From positions 26,976 to 90,975 of the forward strand of contig JAECUM010013005.1 of assembly GCA_016617855.1 (NCBI GenBank): DNA of 64,000 bases. The letters run 5' to 3'. The notes beneath the pieces are model-generated. The model searched no databases, had not been told where the DNA came from, and worked only from the letters and a program-made list of their open reading frames with translations. Of this stretch, positions 13,783 through 24,204 are shown piece by piece (the stretch's first letter is position 1; every line of letters begins with the position of its first letter). Both the position numbers and the translations under genes were made by a program. This stretch comes from Megalonaias nervosa. Lineage: Eukaryota; Mollusca; Bivalvia; Unionida; Unionidae.

Positions 13783-14389
13783 GTGAATTTTTACTTAGTA
13801 GTAGTATTACTTTCCAAGGCAGATGGGTTTCTGGCTTAAGATTGTCGTATTATTTCCCTTGATTATATCGAGGAGTTTAGAGAAAATTTCTTTCACCGTA
13901 TTTTGTATCGTACCTGCTAACTCTCATCGGTAAAATATCTGTTAACATACTGTCAATAATACGGAACTCTCATATTAAATCGTCCATATCATATTTTACG
14001 CCTCTCAAATAAGATCGTATCTGATCAAGTAATTTTCTGTAAGTAATACTAGCTATTTTACAGGCGTTCTTTCTAGTCTCAAGCTTGGGTTCATTCTTTT
14101 TGCATGCTGTTGAAAGAGATACACCGACAGCAGATATTATTAACAGAAAAGGATTTAATCATACCCCACTTGATATTATGCCAGAGGTGGTCATTAGCAG
14201 TGGCAAATATGATATTAGTCGAAGTATTCTATTGTAATACTTATAACATTGTTTCACACACCAAAGGTTTTTATGATAAAATTTTGTAATATTGCATTAG
14301 TGCGTCAGCATCTTGTATTGGAATATCTTTTGAAATATGATTGAAATCGACAATCTATTTTTTCATTATACAATATTTGTCTACAATTT
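13783..14389. other. Unresolved left boundary zone of element A
   Basis: Host-virus transition. I looked for a terminal inverted repeat matching the right side of the viral block (45,957 onward) or resembling element B's ends and found none. The true left end of A lies somewhere here or has been deleted. Confidence 0.4.
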
Positions 14390-15711
14390 TTATACAATAT
14401 TAAAAGTTCTGATGCCAGCAATTGAATCAAGAAATTGACTAAATTTATTATTTTTAGGATCAGCTATAAAAATTCTGTATTTGTCATGAACATCTGACGA
14501 AGTATCATCATATCATTTATATGTTAGTACATCATTTTTCTTTAACCAAGTGTAGGAATCCTACTTCACTATCATACAAGTGTTTCCTACTTCGCTTTCA
14601 TACAAATCTGTTTTGTTCACCAAATTACTGTAATCGCTTTCTGTTTCATCAATATACACTAATACTAAACTCAACTGATCTAACGTGAAATTTTTGAGAA
14701 CAAGATGTTGTCTGATAATTGCATATGCGACTACGAAATTTGCTAGCATTAATTTTCGTAGTGTGTTTCGTTCAATTGTGATCAGACCAATAGCAGAAGC
14801 TACTTTAAACATTACTTTTTCATATGGTTTTGTGAATATTTTCTCGATTTCATCATAATAATTTCGCAGTGATAATTGTCTAGAGCGTTGGAGTGATGGA
14901 AGTGGAATATAGTCTGCTTCACCTGTGTTGTAATAAGAATCAGACTTTACTTCCAACTTTGTTTGACGGACCTCGTCAAAAAACTTCATTTGCTCCTGAT
15001 CACTAAGATAACTCATTTCATTGTCAAAATCTTTGATTATTTTTAGAGACCTGTCAACAATAATCAGATCAAATTCTGGGTCTTTTTACGTATCATTGGC
15101 AAAATTGCGTTTGCGTACGCTTTAATAATTAACTCTGTGTCTTGTTTCTTTCTAGCAACTTTAACTAGGGTTTCCTTGTCGTGGTAGTACATGCCGAGAT
15201 GTCTAAAAAATTTTCGTTTTAAAAAATTATTGTATAACTCTTTGTTCCTTTTTATTCCTATTACACTAGATTCCGCTAGTTTGTCGAGGTAATCATGGCT
15301 ACCTACTACACTTTTTTATATCTTCTCTTCCACCGTAAGCTCGTTCTTTTATTAAGTTCGATTTTATTATCAAATGTAAATTTCCTAAATCAAGCCCGAG
15401 AAGTATATTTTTTTTAACAGGATTTCAACTTGTTTATGTTCTTCTGTGCAATCACCAGGATAACAATATCTGCCTATAATGTCAAATTTTTCTATTGCTT
15501 CTTTTAGTTGTGGTCCTCGCATATGCATAACACGAACAAAATTTTTTTCTTCTTCTGACAATGGCAATGGAGAGGTTATCATTGGAATTGAAACATTTTT
15601 TCTAGTATTTATTTCACGTGCCGCTAGTGACTTGTCCCCCACATCTATTTTAGGGTTAAAAATATTATCATAAAATTCTCTCGCAACGTCTATAAACAAT
15701 TGTGTTGACAT
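14390..15711 (-). pseudogene. Element A unknown protein, about 440 codons, broken
   Basis: A minus-strand gene starting at 15,711 (MSTQLFIDVAREFYDNIFN) directly behind a TATAAAATAATG-type start. It is readable in pieces: residues 1-105 (to 15,385), a frame-shifted middle (about 15,385-15,060), a clean 151-codon stretch at 14,561-15,016, and then a same-frame tail after an in-frame stop that runs to 14,390 with one more stop. No motif I recognise. The protein looks helical, charged and soluble, with no signal peptide or membrane segment. It lies next to the fibre gene in the same direction, so a structural or attachment role is possible but unproven. I saw no counterpart in element B. Confidence 0.6.
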
Positions 15712-15728
15712 TATTTTATAGCATTTGA

Positions 15729-16992
15729 TTAAATTTGATCATCGAGTGTGTATATCTGAAATGCTGTCAATGCTGGAAATGGATGTTCAGCAGCGATAAC
15801 ATAGCATAGAAAATACAAGTACTTGTTAACAGTCTTTTCTATCGGAATTGTAAAATATTGTGTTGTTGTGATATACGTATTTGCTGTATTATATAATGTT
15901 GTCCAATTAATATCATCGTTTGATCCTTCAAAGTGCCAATTATAAATTCGATCAACACTAGGATTTAATCAACCACGCAAATGAAATTGCCAAATAGCAA
16001 CTGCAGTAGGACCTTTGATTTTAATCCAAAAATTTTCAACTTCTCCTTTTGTCGTCCATTCGTGTCTATCAGAGAAAGCGTAATGAGGATAATTTTCAGG
16101 ATAATAAGATGATGCGCTTACCTCAAACCCAACTCGATGGTCAGTTGCCTTGAAAAGTGTTGGAATATATCCAACATTATGTTTAGTTCGTTTTATACCA
16201 CTAACAGATACACTATCAACATACACTTTATTTGTTAGATCATTAGGATTAACTGGGACATATGTCGTAGTTATCTTATTGCTTCTCATGTTTATATTAC
16301 CTGACATTGATCCACCGGATTTTTTAAAGTATGGGGCAAGTTCTTCTTTTAACTGAGCAAAACAATAGCATCCGAGTCGGACGCTGGTGGCGAGGTTGTC
16401 GGTAATCCAGTTATTTTTGAATTTGACATAGACAGATCTCCTGTCATTGTGTCGCCGGCTTTGTTAAGTTTAGTGTCGTCAACTGATTTTAATTGTGCAT
16501 AACTTACCGCTTGCGTTAAATCTGCTGGTGGATATGAAGTTTCTAAACCTAACACTCGTCGACCTGACATATTAATATTACCCGTAAGTGTCCCACCAGT
16601 TTTATCAAGCTTGTTATTATCCACCTACTTTAACTGTAAATAACTCACCGCTTGGGTTTGATTTAAATTTGCTGGTGGGTATCCAGTCTCCAAATTTATT
16701 ATCTTCTTTCCTGACATATCTAAGTGACCGCTTAAAATTCTGCCGGCCTTGTCTAACTTGTTGTCGTCAACTGATTTTAGTTGTGCATAACTAACAGCTT
16801 GTGTACTAGTTATATTTATTGGTGGATACGCCATTTCTAAACCAAGTACTCGTTGATTTGACATAGACAGGTTTCCTGTCATTACGTCGCCATTTTTTTT
16901 TTCAGGTAACCAGATAAATCAATATTGCCGTCTGTAATTACAGCCGCTGGCGAATCTCCTAATGTTGTTCCAAATTTTGTATAATAGCTCAT
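15729..16992 (-). pseudogene. Element A tail-fibre-like attachment protein, broken
   Basis: Minus-strand gene of about 420 codons starting at 16,992. After a short N-terminal part come three or four repeats of about 40-45 residues with the phage-fibre pattern K-x-G-x-x-(M/L)-(T/S)-G-(N/H)-(L/I)-x-M-S...V-L-G-L-E-x-x-Y-P-P, for example MTGNLSMSNQRVLGLEMAYP and MTGDLSMSNSKITGLPTT. The last repeat ends DLTNKVYVDS, the classical fibre hinge. The C-terminal part (about 16,270-15,730) has IYNWHFEGSNDDINWTTLYN, which resembles F5/8-type C (discoidin-like) sugar-binding domains. Breaks: a frameshift in a poly-T run near 16,890, an in-frame TAG at 16,625, a frameshift near 16,350 and an in-frame TGA at 15,969. 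Inferred role: trimeric fibre binding host surface glycans. It diverges from the ATPase gene across 32 bases. Confidence 0.72.
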
Positions 16993-17024
16993 TATTTATT
17001 TATTGTCTAACAATTATTTATAAT
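16993..17024. promoter_or_regulatory. Divergent AT-rich start region between fibre and ATPase genes of A
   Basis: Only 32 bases separate the fibre ATG (minus) from the ATPase ATG (plus). The sequence is almost all A/T, with TTATAATATG at the plus start and AATAAATAATG at the minus start. It matches the TATAATG-like start box seen at many genes of both elements. Confidence 0.45.
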
Positions 17025-17692
17025 ATGTCGATATTAAATTTTGATACAGACGGACATTTGAAACATGTACACAACAAGGAACTTCCGGATTGTCATTATC
17101 TTATTGTTGGCCGCACAGGATCAGGAAAAACAAATTTGCTTATGAATTTACTATTGGGAGATAATTTTAGCTATGATCGAGTTTATGTTTACACAATTAA
17201 TCCACAACAGGACAAATACGAGTTATTGAGCGAATATAATAACAAACTTCGTGATGATCTTGAGGCTGGTGAAGATTTTTTTATTATCAAGCAACCAGAA
17301 GAACTTATTCCAGTTAATGAAATCGACTCGGATGAGCTGTTTTTAATGATATTCCGCTAAACAATGTTGAGATGAATAAAATAAGATCATATTTTTCATT
17401 GTCACGTAATAAAAAATGTAATTCTGTTTATTTAGCCCAAGGTTTTTATAACGTTGACAGATTTATTCGGCGAAATACTGGTTGTTTTATATTATTTCCA
17501 GGACTGGACAACGTGGACGTTAGGAATATTGCAAACGAACAATGCGGCGACGTAACAAAAGATAAATTTATCGAACTATATCATAAGGCGACAGCGGATA
17601 AGTATAACTTTTTCTTGTTCGATAAGCTTACACACGATCCGAAAAAATGTTTCGCTGTTGTATTAAAAATTATCTACAGTAGTCTGATATAA
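17025..17692 (+). pseudogene. Element A FtsK/HerA-type genome-packaging ATPase, one frameshift
   Basis: Codes for the A32/FtsK-like ATPase that pumps DNA into the capsid in Polinton-type viruses. I chose the start at 17,025 because the earlier frame is non-viral and ATG sits in a TATAATATG box. Walker A GRTGSGKT lies at residues 29-36. The Walker B region, FNDIP, lies at the point where one frameshift (near 17,340, after a run of T) breaks the gene. The downstream half, 17,372-17,692, is open and has the SVYLAQGFYNV and NTGCFILFPGLDNVDVRNI blocks seen in the equivalent place in element B's ATPase (VIYVTQRY, DNCNVLVVFNGVDNHTLQNI). The total is about 222 codons, the usual size. The stop overlaps the next gene's start by two bases' distance. 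Confidence 0.85.
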
Positions 17693-17693
17693 A

Positions 17694-19843
17694 ATGGATA
17701 AACGAGCAAAGTACAGAAAACAGATAGAAGATTTTAAAAAAACTTGCTCAATCTCAAGCAAAATTTAAGCAAAAAGTGAAAGAAACCCAACGTGGGCAGA
17801 TATTAGCTGAAGAAAGAAGAGCTGAAGAATTAAAACTAGTTACTGAGGCAATAATTGGAAAACAAACCGGAACGAAACCAGAAGAACTTAAAAAAATACG
17901 GGAAAAAGGTTTGATTGGACTTTTAAAAGAATATCAAGAAACAACTGCAGCACTGTCTAAGGAAGAAAGAAGAAAGTTGGTTGAGAGAATTACGGAAGAC
18001 ATTGAAGATCCTGATCTTAGAGAAACTGAAATAAATCGATTATTAGATAATCAACAAAAATTTGAGGATAGATTGTCAGAATTTGCATCACTTGATGATA
18101 TTAAAGAATTAATTGACAACATGAAAAAAACAAAAACAAAACAGATTGATGCATATGAAATATCTGAGATAGAGAGACGTATGAAAATTGCAGAAGAAGA
18201 AAAAAAATTACATAAAATTCAAGAAAAGGAAAAATTTAAAGAAGCTTTAAAAATGATAAATAGTCAGGTAACAGATAATGAATTTAAATATTTTAATAAT
18301 ATAAGCAATATTGGAAAATATAGAGTATATGAAGTTAAAAGCGATGATTTTAAATCCGACCTTTTTACTGACTCATTAAGAGCAATAAAAGAAAAAGGTG
18401 AAGAATATTTTCTCAATATGAATTGGGAAAATTTTCGCGTAAATATTCAATTTTATAGGGATCATATTATTGCTGATCTTTAGATCAAAGATATTTTTAG
18501 AATAAAAATAATATACACGGTAATCATTTTAATAGTTTAGAAACTGAGGCAAAACACTTAGATGTGTTACGAATGAAAGCTGGTCAATATGTTTCAACTG
18601 ATATGGATCCAATTAGCAGACAACGTGAAATGAGTAGGTTGATTGATAATATACCAGAATTTGAACTTATGTTTCCAGGTGTAGTTACAGATACATCTGA
18701 ACTTCAATTTCCAAGTTTAACTGCTTCACCTATGTCTGTAGCTAGTTCACCTGAAACTATAGTTCCGGGTGCAGTTAGTTCAGATATATCTAGTGTTAGT
18801 TCACCTGTGGCTGAGTTTCCAAGCACAGGTACTTCACCTAAGTCTATAGTTACCTTACCTAAGCCTAGTTCAGATAAACCAAGTCTAGCTAATTACCTGA
18901 GTCTACACTTAGTCCAGATGAAATAAGGGAAATTAGGCTTAAGATAACAGAAAAGATATCTGCATCAGAATTTCATAATTTTACGAAAAATATTATATTC
19001 GTGACATTAATAATATTAATAATTGGAAAGTAGAGGAATACAATGATTTCAAAAAGAAATTAGAAAAAATATCAATGGATAATCATGATAGTTACAATAA
19101 AATTAGTTATGGTAAACCAAAAAATGTTTATGAATCTGCAGAAAAAGCTAGAGATTATATTATTGCGGGTGTTTTTATGAGTGCTGCAAATAAGTATAGA
19201 GATATAGACGGTAGATGGAGATTTAGTTGGGTTTTTGATTACTTTGATAATTATCGCATCCAAAGAAAAGGATTAGATTTTGAATCATACATGGTTCAGA
19301 CTGACGCAAAAGAAAAAAATAAGAGAAAAAGTGTCTATACCAGAACTTAATGAATTTATAGCAAAATATAAATTTCATCATATAAATAATGTTAAAACTT
19401 GGTCTGAAACTAAATACAACGAATTACTTAAAAAATAGATGGTATTATATTAGCAAATATGGTAAATCTCAGTGAAATTGATTCGGCTACATCAAAAAAT
19501 ATAAAAAATTATAGATCGATCAAGAGAATATCATGTTGCTAATATTTTTAAAAATGCTGTAACTGAATTTCGTAAATCTACTACAGAACATGATTTTGAT
19601 AATTTGTTTCATAAACTTAATCAAGCTGAGCATGAAATTCGGAAAAAAACTGGAACTGGAGTCAAAATATTTACATCAGTAACTGAGATGATAGGCAGAT
19701 TAATGCTGCTGATATCGTCAAAAGAAGCTGGAAATGTTGGTGTTGAAATTGACAATGAAATTATTGACATACTTGATCATTTGAGATCGGAAAATTTATT
19801 AACATCTGACGAATACGACATTTTACACCGCGATTTAATTTAA
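17694..19843 (+). pseudogene. Element A long coiled-coil virion-associated protein, broken
   Basis: Begins MDKRAKYRKQIEDFKK at 17,694 and shifts frame in a poly-A run near 17,740. It continues as a highly charged Lys/Glu-rich coiled coil (17,776-18,483), then a Ser/Pro/Thr-rich linker (18,690-18,900) with repeated SSP/TSP motifs. A globular segment (19,075-19,350) and a C-terminal domain (19,604-19,843) with GRLMLLISSKEAGN...LLTSDEYDILHRDL follow. The C-terminal domain matches the end of element B's first gene (RLEILIGGKRAGN...VYRSLIN), so these are homologous despite unlike N-termini. At least four stops or frameshifts interrupt it. Function unknown. Position between ATPase and capsid genes suggests a structural or scaffolding role. 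It could instead be two adjacent genes, because the break at 18,481-18,550 is not clearly bridged. Confidence 0.62.
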
Positions 19844-19862
19844 TCGAGGCGATCTTATATAA

Positions 19863-20614
19863 ATGTCAACAACATTATTACTTGACTCTAGTGCGTCCGC
19901 GGGAGATAGCGAAAATTTTTCAGTAAATTATATTTCACCAATACAACTGGATCCTGAAAAACAATATGAAATTGGATTAATTTCATTCACGGCATGGCAT
20001 TCTATGGCTAACGTAAAAACTGGAGTAAATGATGAATTTACATTCGCTATTCCAAGAGATATATGGAAGACATTTAAAATTCCGCAAGGAGCTTATAATG
20101 TCATAGATCTAAATTAAACAATAAAAGACTTTATAACAAACAATAATGTTGTAGCTGATAATTTTGAGCTAACACCAAATTGTAACACGTTAAGAACCAG
20201 AATAACATTAAAAGATGGTATGTTAATCGATTTTTCATCAGCAAAAAGTATCGCACAATTGATAGGATTTCCTCATAAAAGTTATGGTGCTGCTCCTGAT
20301 CAAACCATGACGTATGAGAGTGAACTTGCCAGTAAATATTACTGACGTAAACACAATATTAATAAATTGCTCTATATGGAACTGGATCTTACTCAGCCAA
20401 GGGCAGTAAAGGGCAGACTATCTATAGTTTTTTGCCGGACGTTCCACCAGGTTCGCTAATGCAAATTAATCCGCGGCAAGTTATTTATTATCCGTTAAAC
20501 GCTGAAAATCAGATAACAGAAATAAATATGCAATTAACAGATCAATCTGGACTGCAGTTGGATTTGAATAACGAAGTTGTTACTTATTACCTACACCTAT
20601 GTGCAATCACATAA
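19863..20614 (+). pseudogene. Element A penton-like minor capsid protein (single jelly roll), broken
   Basis: Starts at 19,863 in a TATATAAATG box. The sequence has features I associate with the vertex protein of this virus group: an N-terminal YISPIQLDPEKQYEIGLISF, an IPQGAYNVIDLN turn, NTLRTRITLKDGMLIDFSSA, a LIGFPHKSYGA region, VPPGSLMQINPRQVIYYPLN and a C-terminal LTDQSGLQLDLNNEVVTYYL. Element B's penton shows the same last blocks. Breaks are an in-frame TAA at 20,115, a TGA near 20,343 and a frameshift region at 20,360-20,430, so it is not functional. Expected role is pentameric vertex capsomer holding the fibre. Length about 245 codons, with no large insertion, unlike B. Confidence 0.74.
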
Positions 20615-20635
20615 AACTGTGCAACCTCAGATATA

Positions 20636-20974
20636 ATGAAACAGAGAAAAAATTTTACAGAAGAAAAATAGTTGGAGGATTTTTGGAAATATATTTACTA
20701 AAATTATTGAAAATGCTCCGGGAATTGCAAATAAAGTTGCACCAATTGCACTTGACGCATCAAAAGCTTTTGCAACTGGAGCTGCATCTGCCGCTGGAAC
20801 TGCGGTGAGTCAAAAATTAGTGAGGGGCAACATCAGACAAATTATATCATCTAATCGCCCCAACAGCTGAAACAGGAAACCGGATGACAAAAACAGCAAA
20901 AACTTTTATCGCCGAAAGGTGAGCAGATTATACAAAAATTAATACATAAGGCAACGGCGCCAATCACTGCGTGA
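20636..20974 (+). pseudogene. Element A core/minor capsid protein, broken
   Basis: A short gene between penton and capsid genes, read in at least two frames. It starts MKQRKNFTEE at 20,636, then gives a Gly-Gly-Phe motif and an Ala-rich amphipathic stretch (NAPGIANKVAPIALDASKAF, 20,720-20,780) and a C-terminal Lys-rich helix ending at 20,974. The pattern of a glycine-rich hook, then 'GLF/NIF-x-K-I-x-x-x-AP-x-x-x-K', resembles element B's protein at 31,831-32,283, which sits in the same place before the capsid gene. Likely a DNA-condensing or membrane-active virion protein. At least two breaks. Assignment is by position and weak similarity. Confidence 0.55.
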
Positions 20975-21001
20975 ATTTTATGTAACCTAATAAATAAAAA
21001 A

Positions 21002-22534
21002 ATGTCTGGGAAAAATTATCTTGATTTGGCAGAATCTTATGACGTCGACGACATAGTAACAGAATTTGAGTATGTTGAATATCTCGACGAAAATTCTAAT
21101 GAACCAAATAAAGCTGGTGTTAGAACATTTAATACCAGAGACGAAGATGTATTTCTGCTGCCTCACAAAGCAATGTTAGAAGTACGTGGTCAGATTATGA
21201 CAGTGGCTAATCCACCTGCTAATATCGGAGCAGGCGCAGAAATATCTCTTATAAATAATGGCTGGAGCTTATATAAAAGTGCTCGATATCAACTAGCCAA
21301 TCAAACAGTAGAAGATATTTCAAGTCACCTACAAGTTATAGGTACAATCTTAAATATTATTTCGTTTTCTGATGATTATTCCAGATCAACTGCAACTAAC
21401 ATGATGTGGTTTAAAGATACTGGGGCTGGAACTGTATCTGGAGAATTTATTTCAAATGAAGTATTAGAGCATGGAGCTGATGCCGCTGCAGATGTTGCAA
21501 TTGTAAGAGGTTTTCTCATTGCTAATGCAGTCAATTTTGGTATAGCCCCACCAGCCGCAGCCGCTAACGCAGACGCTACAAGAGTTTCACTTACTGCTGC
21601 TTGTAATAATTTGGGTATAACACCTGCAGGTGCAGCTGCTGACGGCGTTGCAATGTTAAATTTAGTTAACGGGGCAATTAGCGTAAGAAATAAACGTTAC
21701 AATGAAGGGTATTCCAGAAGGAAGGCACTTACAGCAGAATCGCGTCAAGTTACAATGATGTTGGCATTAAGTATGATTTTCGTTTTTTTTCGCGATTATA
21801 ACAAGGTATTTCGTGGAGTTAAACATACACTTATCCTGGACCGTGCAGATCAAAACGATTGCCTATTTCCAGCTGGCGGAGATGATTGTCAGTTTGTTAT
21901 AAACAAACTTGCGCTATGGATACCACGAATAACGCCGTCAATCACTAAAATGGCAGAATTAAATAGTATGCTACAAAAACACACAAATAGAATTTATTTT
22001 CAGCAACATAAAATATATCAAACAGCAGTTCCAAATACCACCGACTACACATGGCGGGTCACAACAACATCAAGTGAACAACTATCGAGGCAGTTATTTG
22101 TTGTCTTACAACAGCAAGAGCGACGTCGTAACCAACAACAAAATAATGCAATATTTGATAGCGCCAATGTCAGACGAATATACGCTAGACTAAATTCAAA
22201 GCAGTATCCGGAACGAGCAATAGAATGTAATTTTGCAGATGACGCTAATAAAAACGCATCTCGGCCATATATGTATCTGCTCGATGCAGTGCAAAATTAT
22301 CAGGATGTCGGAGACGGATCTCAAATTTCTATGGAAGAATTTCGTACACGTTATCCAATATTTTATTTTGATGTTAGTAAACACAACGAGAGAGCTGTCG
22401 ATTCTACAGCTGATATTGAAATTACCTGGACACTCGGAGCTCCAGCAGCTCAGTTGTATGTATATGCGCTAGTGATCAGCGACAGATTTGTTACAATTGA
22501 CTCTGTAGGATGTAAAATGTCAGTCCAAGTTTAA
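21002..22534 (+). CDS. Element A major capsid protein (double jelly-roll type), intact
   Basis: A complete 510-codon frame, the longest in element A and free of breaks. It starts at 21,002 right after an AT-rich ATAAATAAAAAAATG leader. It is homologous to the 463-aa protein at 32,292 in element B. Shared blocks are INNGWSLYKSARYQ / VNNGIMALFDSATY, then FSDDYSRSTATNMMWFKDT / YSDDYSRSAGPSMMFVKDT, and in the C-terminal part YPIFYFDVSKH / YPIYDFSLEH. This is the hexon-like capsid family of Polinton/adintovirus-type elements. Residues about 155-225 are an Ala-rich insertion (including APPAAAANADATRV and PAGAAADGVAM) not seen in B, probably a surface loop. An open capsid gene amid broken neighbours may mean chance, recent decay or selection. 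Function from family knowledge; fold not checked by modelling. Confidence 0.78.
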   Translation: MSGKNYLDLAESYDVDDIVTEFEYVEYLDENSNEPNKAGVRTFNTRDEDVFLLPHKAMLEVRGQIMTVANPPANIGAGAEISLINNGWSLYKSARYQLANQTVEDISSHLQVIGTILNIISFSDDYSRSTATNMMWFKDTGAGTVSGEFISNEVLEHGADAAADVAIVRGFLIANAVNFGIAPPAAAANADATRVSLTAACNNLGITPAGAAADGVAMLNLVNGAISVRNKRYNEGYSRRKALTAESRQVTMMLALSMIFVFFRDYNKVFRGVKHTLILDRADQNDCLFPAGGDDCQFVINKLALWIPRITPSITKMAELNSMLQKHTNRIYFQQHKIYQTAVPNTTDYTWRVTTTSSEQLSRQLFVVLQQQERRRNQQQNNAIFDSANVRRIYARLNSKQYPERAIECNFADDANKNASRPYMYLLDAVQNYQDVGDGSQISMEEFRTRYPIFYFDVSKHNERAVDSTADIEITWTLGAPAAQLYVYALVISDRFVTIDSVGCKMSVQV

Positions 22535-22548
22535 TCTGTAATCGTTAT

Positions 22549-23052
22549 ATGATGACAAAATATATTGTAAAAGAAATATATTTGACTGATGGTCAAGTTA
22601 AGAAACTTCGACAAGGTTTACAAAAAGGTCGGCCAGTTTCATTAAAAGTAAAATATGGAGACAAAAGGTACTTTAACAAAATAATATTAACCAAAACACA
22701 AATAAATAAATACGATCGCAAAAAACCTTTTGTTTTAAATTTAAGTGCCACACAAATAACAGCAATGGCCCACCATGGTGGTTTCTTCGGTCCGGCATTA
22801 TCTGTAATGGACAGTATCTGGCGCAACGAAAAATGCAGTTGAGGGTCATGGTATAAACAAAAGTTTTGTCTAAAGATAAATATAATACTGCCCAAACAAA
22901 AAACGGCAAGAAAGACTAAAAAAAAAAAGACAAGATCGCGAAAAAGGAAAGGCGGATTTATAGGACCATTGCTGGCGGGAGTAGCGGGAAGTCTATTGCC
23001 AAATCTGTTGGGAATAGGACGAGGACTAACATTGCCAGGAACAAGGAGGTGA
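22549..23052 (+). pseudogene. Element A adenovirus pX/Mu-like core protein, frameshifted
   Basis: The first part (22,549-22,842, 97 codons) has the repeat-like pattern LTDGQVKKLRQGLQKGRPVSLKVKY...LTKTQINKY...LNLSATQITAMAHHGG, as in the 33,707 gene of element B. After a frame disruption (22,843-22,920), the C-terminal part reads KRKGGFIGPLLAGVAGSLLP, then NLLGIGRG, ending TLPGTRR at 23,052. A basic, Gly/Leu-rich hydrophobic tail of this kind is typical of the core/membrane-active minor protein encoded between capsid and protease in this virus group. Homology to adenovirus pX is a proposal from the literature as I recall it, not tested here. The stop overlaps the protease frame by four bases. 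Confidence 0.6.
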
Positions 23053-23505
23053 AACCTCCCACGGCCGCGTTAAACAACTTTGATATACTTGATAAACTAA
23101 AAAAAGTAAAACATTTCCGTGGAGTTTATTCTAAAGATGAACTTGATGATGCAGCAGCTGGTGGATCATGTGTGATAAATATACAAGATTTCAATGACGG
23201 ATCTGGCACACATTGGGTAGCTGTTTGTAATAACAATTATTTTGACTCATTTGGACTTCCACCAAGTGACGCAATAAAAAAAATATATAAACAAAAAAAA
23301 TAAAATAATAAATTATTCGTCTAATCAAATTCAGCCTGTTGGAACTTCTGCTTGTGGATATTATTGCGTGGTGTTTATAAAACAAATGTCCAAATCGCCT
23401 GACAATGTCAGGGGATTGGATTTTTTAAAATTTATTTTACAGTTTGACCAGCAACCTTCTCACGCTAATGATGAGATTGCAATTAATTTTGTACAAACTT
23501 CTTGA
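23049..23505 (+). pseudogene. Element A adenain-like cysteine protease (maturation protease), one break
   Basis: An Ulp1/adenain-type C5 protease that would cleave capsid precursors. The first frame gives KHFRGVYSKDEL, the catalytic His in GSGTHWVAV and the Asp/Asn position in NNYFDSFGLPP, then stops in an A-rich run near 23,300. A second frame continues with the Gln of NQIQPVGTSACGYYCVVF, which also carries the catalytic Cys, and ends at 23,505. The His-Asp-Gln-Cys order is correct. The break lies between Asp and Gln. About 150 codons, normal for the group. Element B's protease at 34,183 has the same layout. The GTG-initiated N-terminus is uncertain; the true start may be the Asn-Phe-Asp block at about 23,073. 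Confidence 0.8.
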
Positions 23506-23511
23506 TATATA

Positions 23512-24204
23512 ATGTCAACATATTATCTCAAGTGTAAAACTAAAACAGAAAATAAAGATGAAACAACAGAAAAAAAATAAAAAATATAATAGAATAATGT
23601 TAAAAAGTATTTGTGCAATCTGCGGAAAAAGAATAAGTATGTTTTTAAAGAAATTATCGCCAGCAATATCATAGCAACAACAAAGTTGTCCGGAGCAGGT
23701 TGTCCATGTCCTGACAATATTAAGAAAGTTTTTTTAGTAGATGATTAATAAATAATGATATGCGAGTGCGTTTGTGATAGAGATCTCTGTCTTGAGCAAA
23801 ATAAAATTGTTGCATACTGTCAACAATGCAACAACAGATAAATAATTGGAACAGGTATAGATATACATAAATTAATTGGCAAATTACCAAAACTAAAAGG
23901 CGGTTGCACATTGTCAGGCCATAAATATACTTGACCTTATAATCCGCTAGATAAACAACTTGACGAAAACAATAATCCGCTGCCAGGACAAGAACTTTAC
24001 AATCAAGTTGACGCAACAGCAATGCGTCACGATATCTGCTATCGTGATAACGAACAAGATAAGCACGGCTGCGATAAAGTAATGTTAAACGAACTTCGTG
24101 ATATGAAGCCTGTAAATATGCGAGAGCGTGTTGACAGAAAGTTGGTGCAGGGTTTTATTGGAGGAAAATATAAAGTAGGTATGATGATCTGGCGTCAGAG
24201 CTAA
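23512..24204 (+). pseudogene. Element A zinc-ribbon plus parvovirus-like phospholipase A2 protein, broken
   Basis: Starts at 23,512 in a TATATAATG box with YYLKCKTKTE, a degraded N-terminal zinc knuckle (one Cys changed), followed by CAICGKR near 23,620. After disrupted sequence it gives a phospholipase region: KLPKLKGGC, then GHKYT with an in-frame stop at the Gly expected in the calcium loop (about 23,930), and PYNPLDKQLDE. VDATAMRHDICYRDNEQ (24,010-24,060) then contains the catalytic His-Asp pair. The C-terminal GFIGGKYKVG block runs straight into the integrase gene, as is usual in this group. The VP1-type PLA2 of parvoviruses breaches endosomes, so an entry role is inferred. At least three breaks. 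Confidence 0.72.

Noticed and set aside
14104..14289. Ankyrin-repeat-like or viral gene fragment
   Set aside because: One frame gives a weak GFNHTPLDI similarity, far too short to support a repeat domain.
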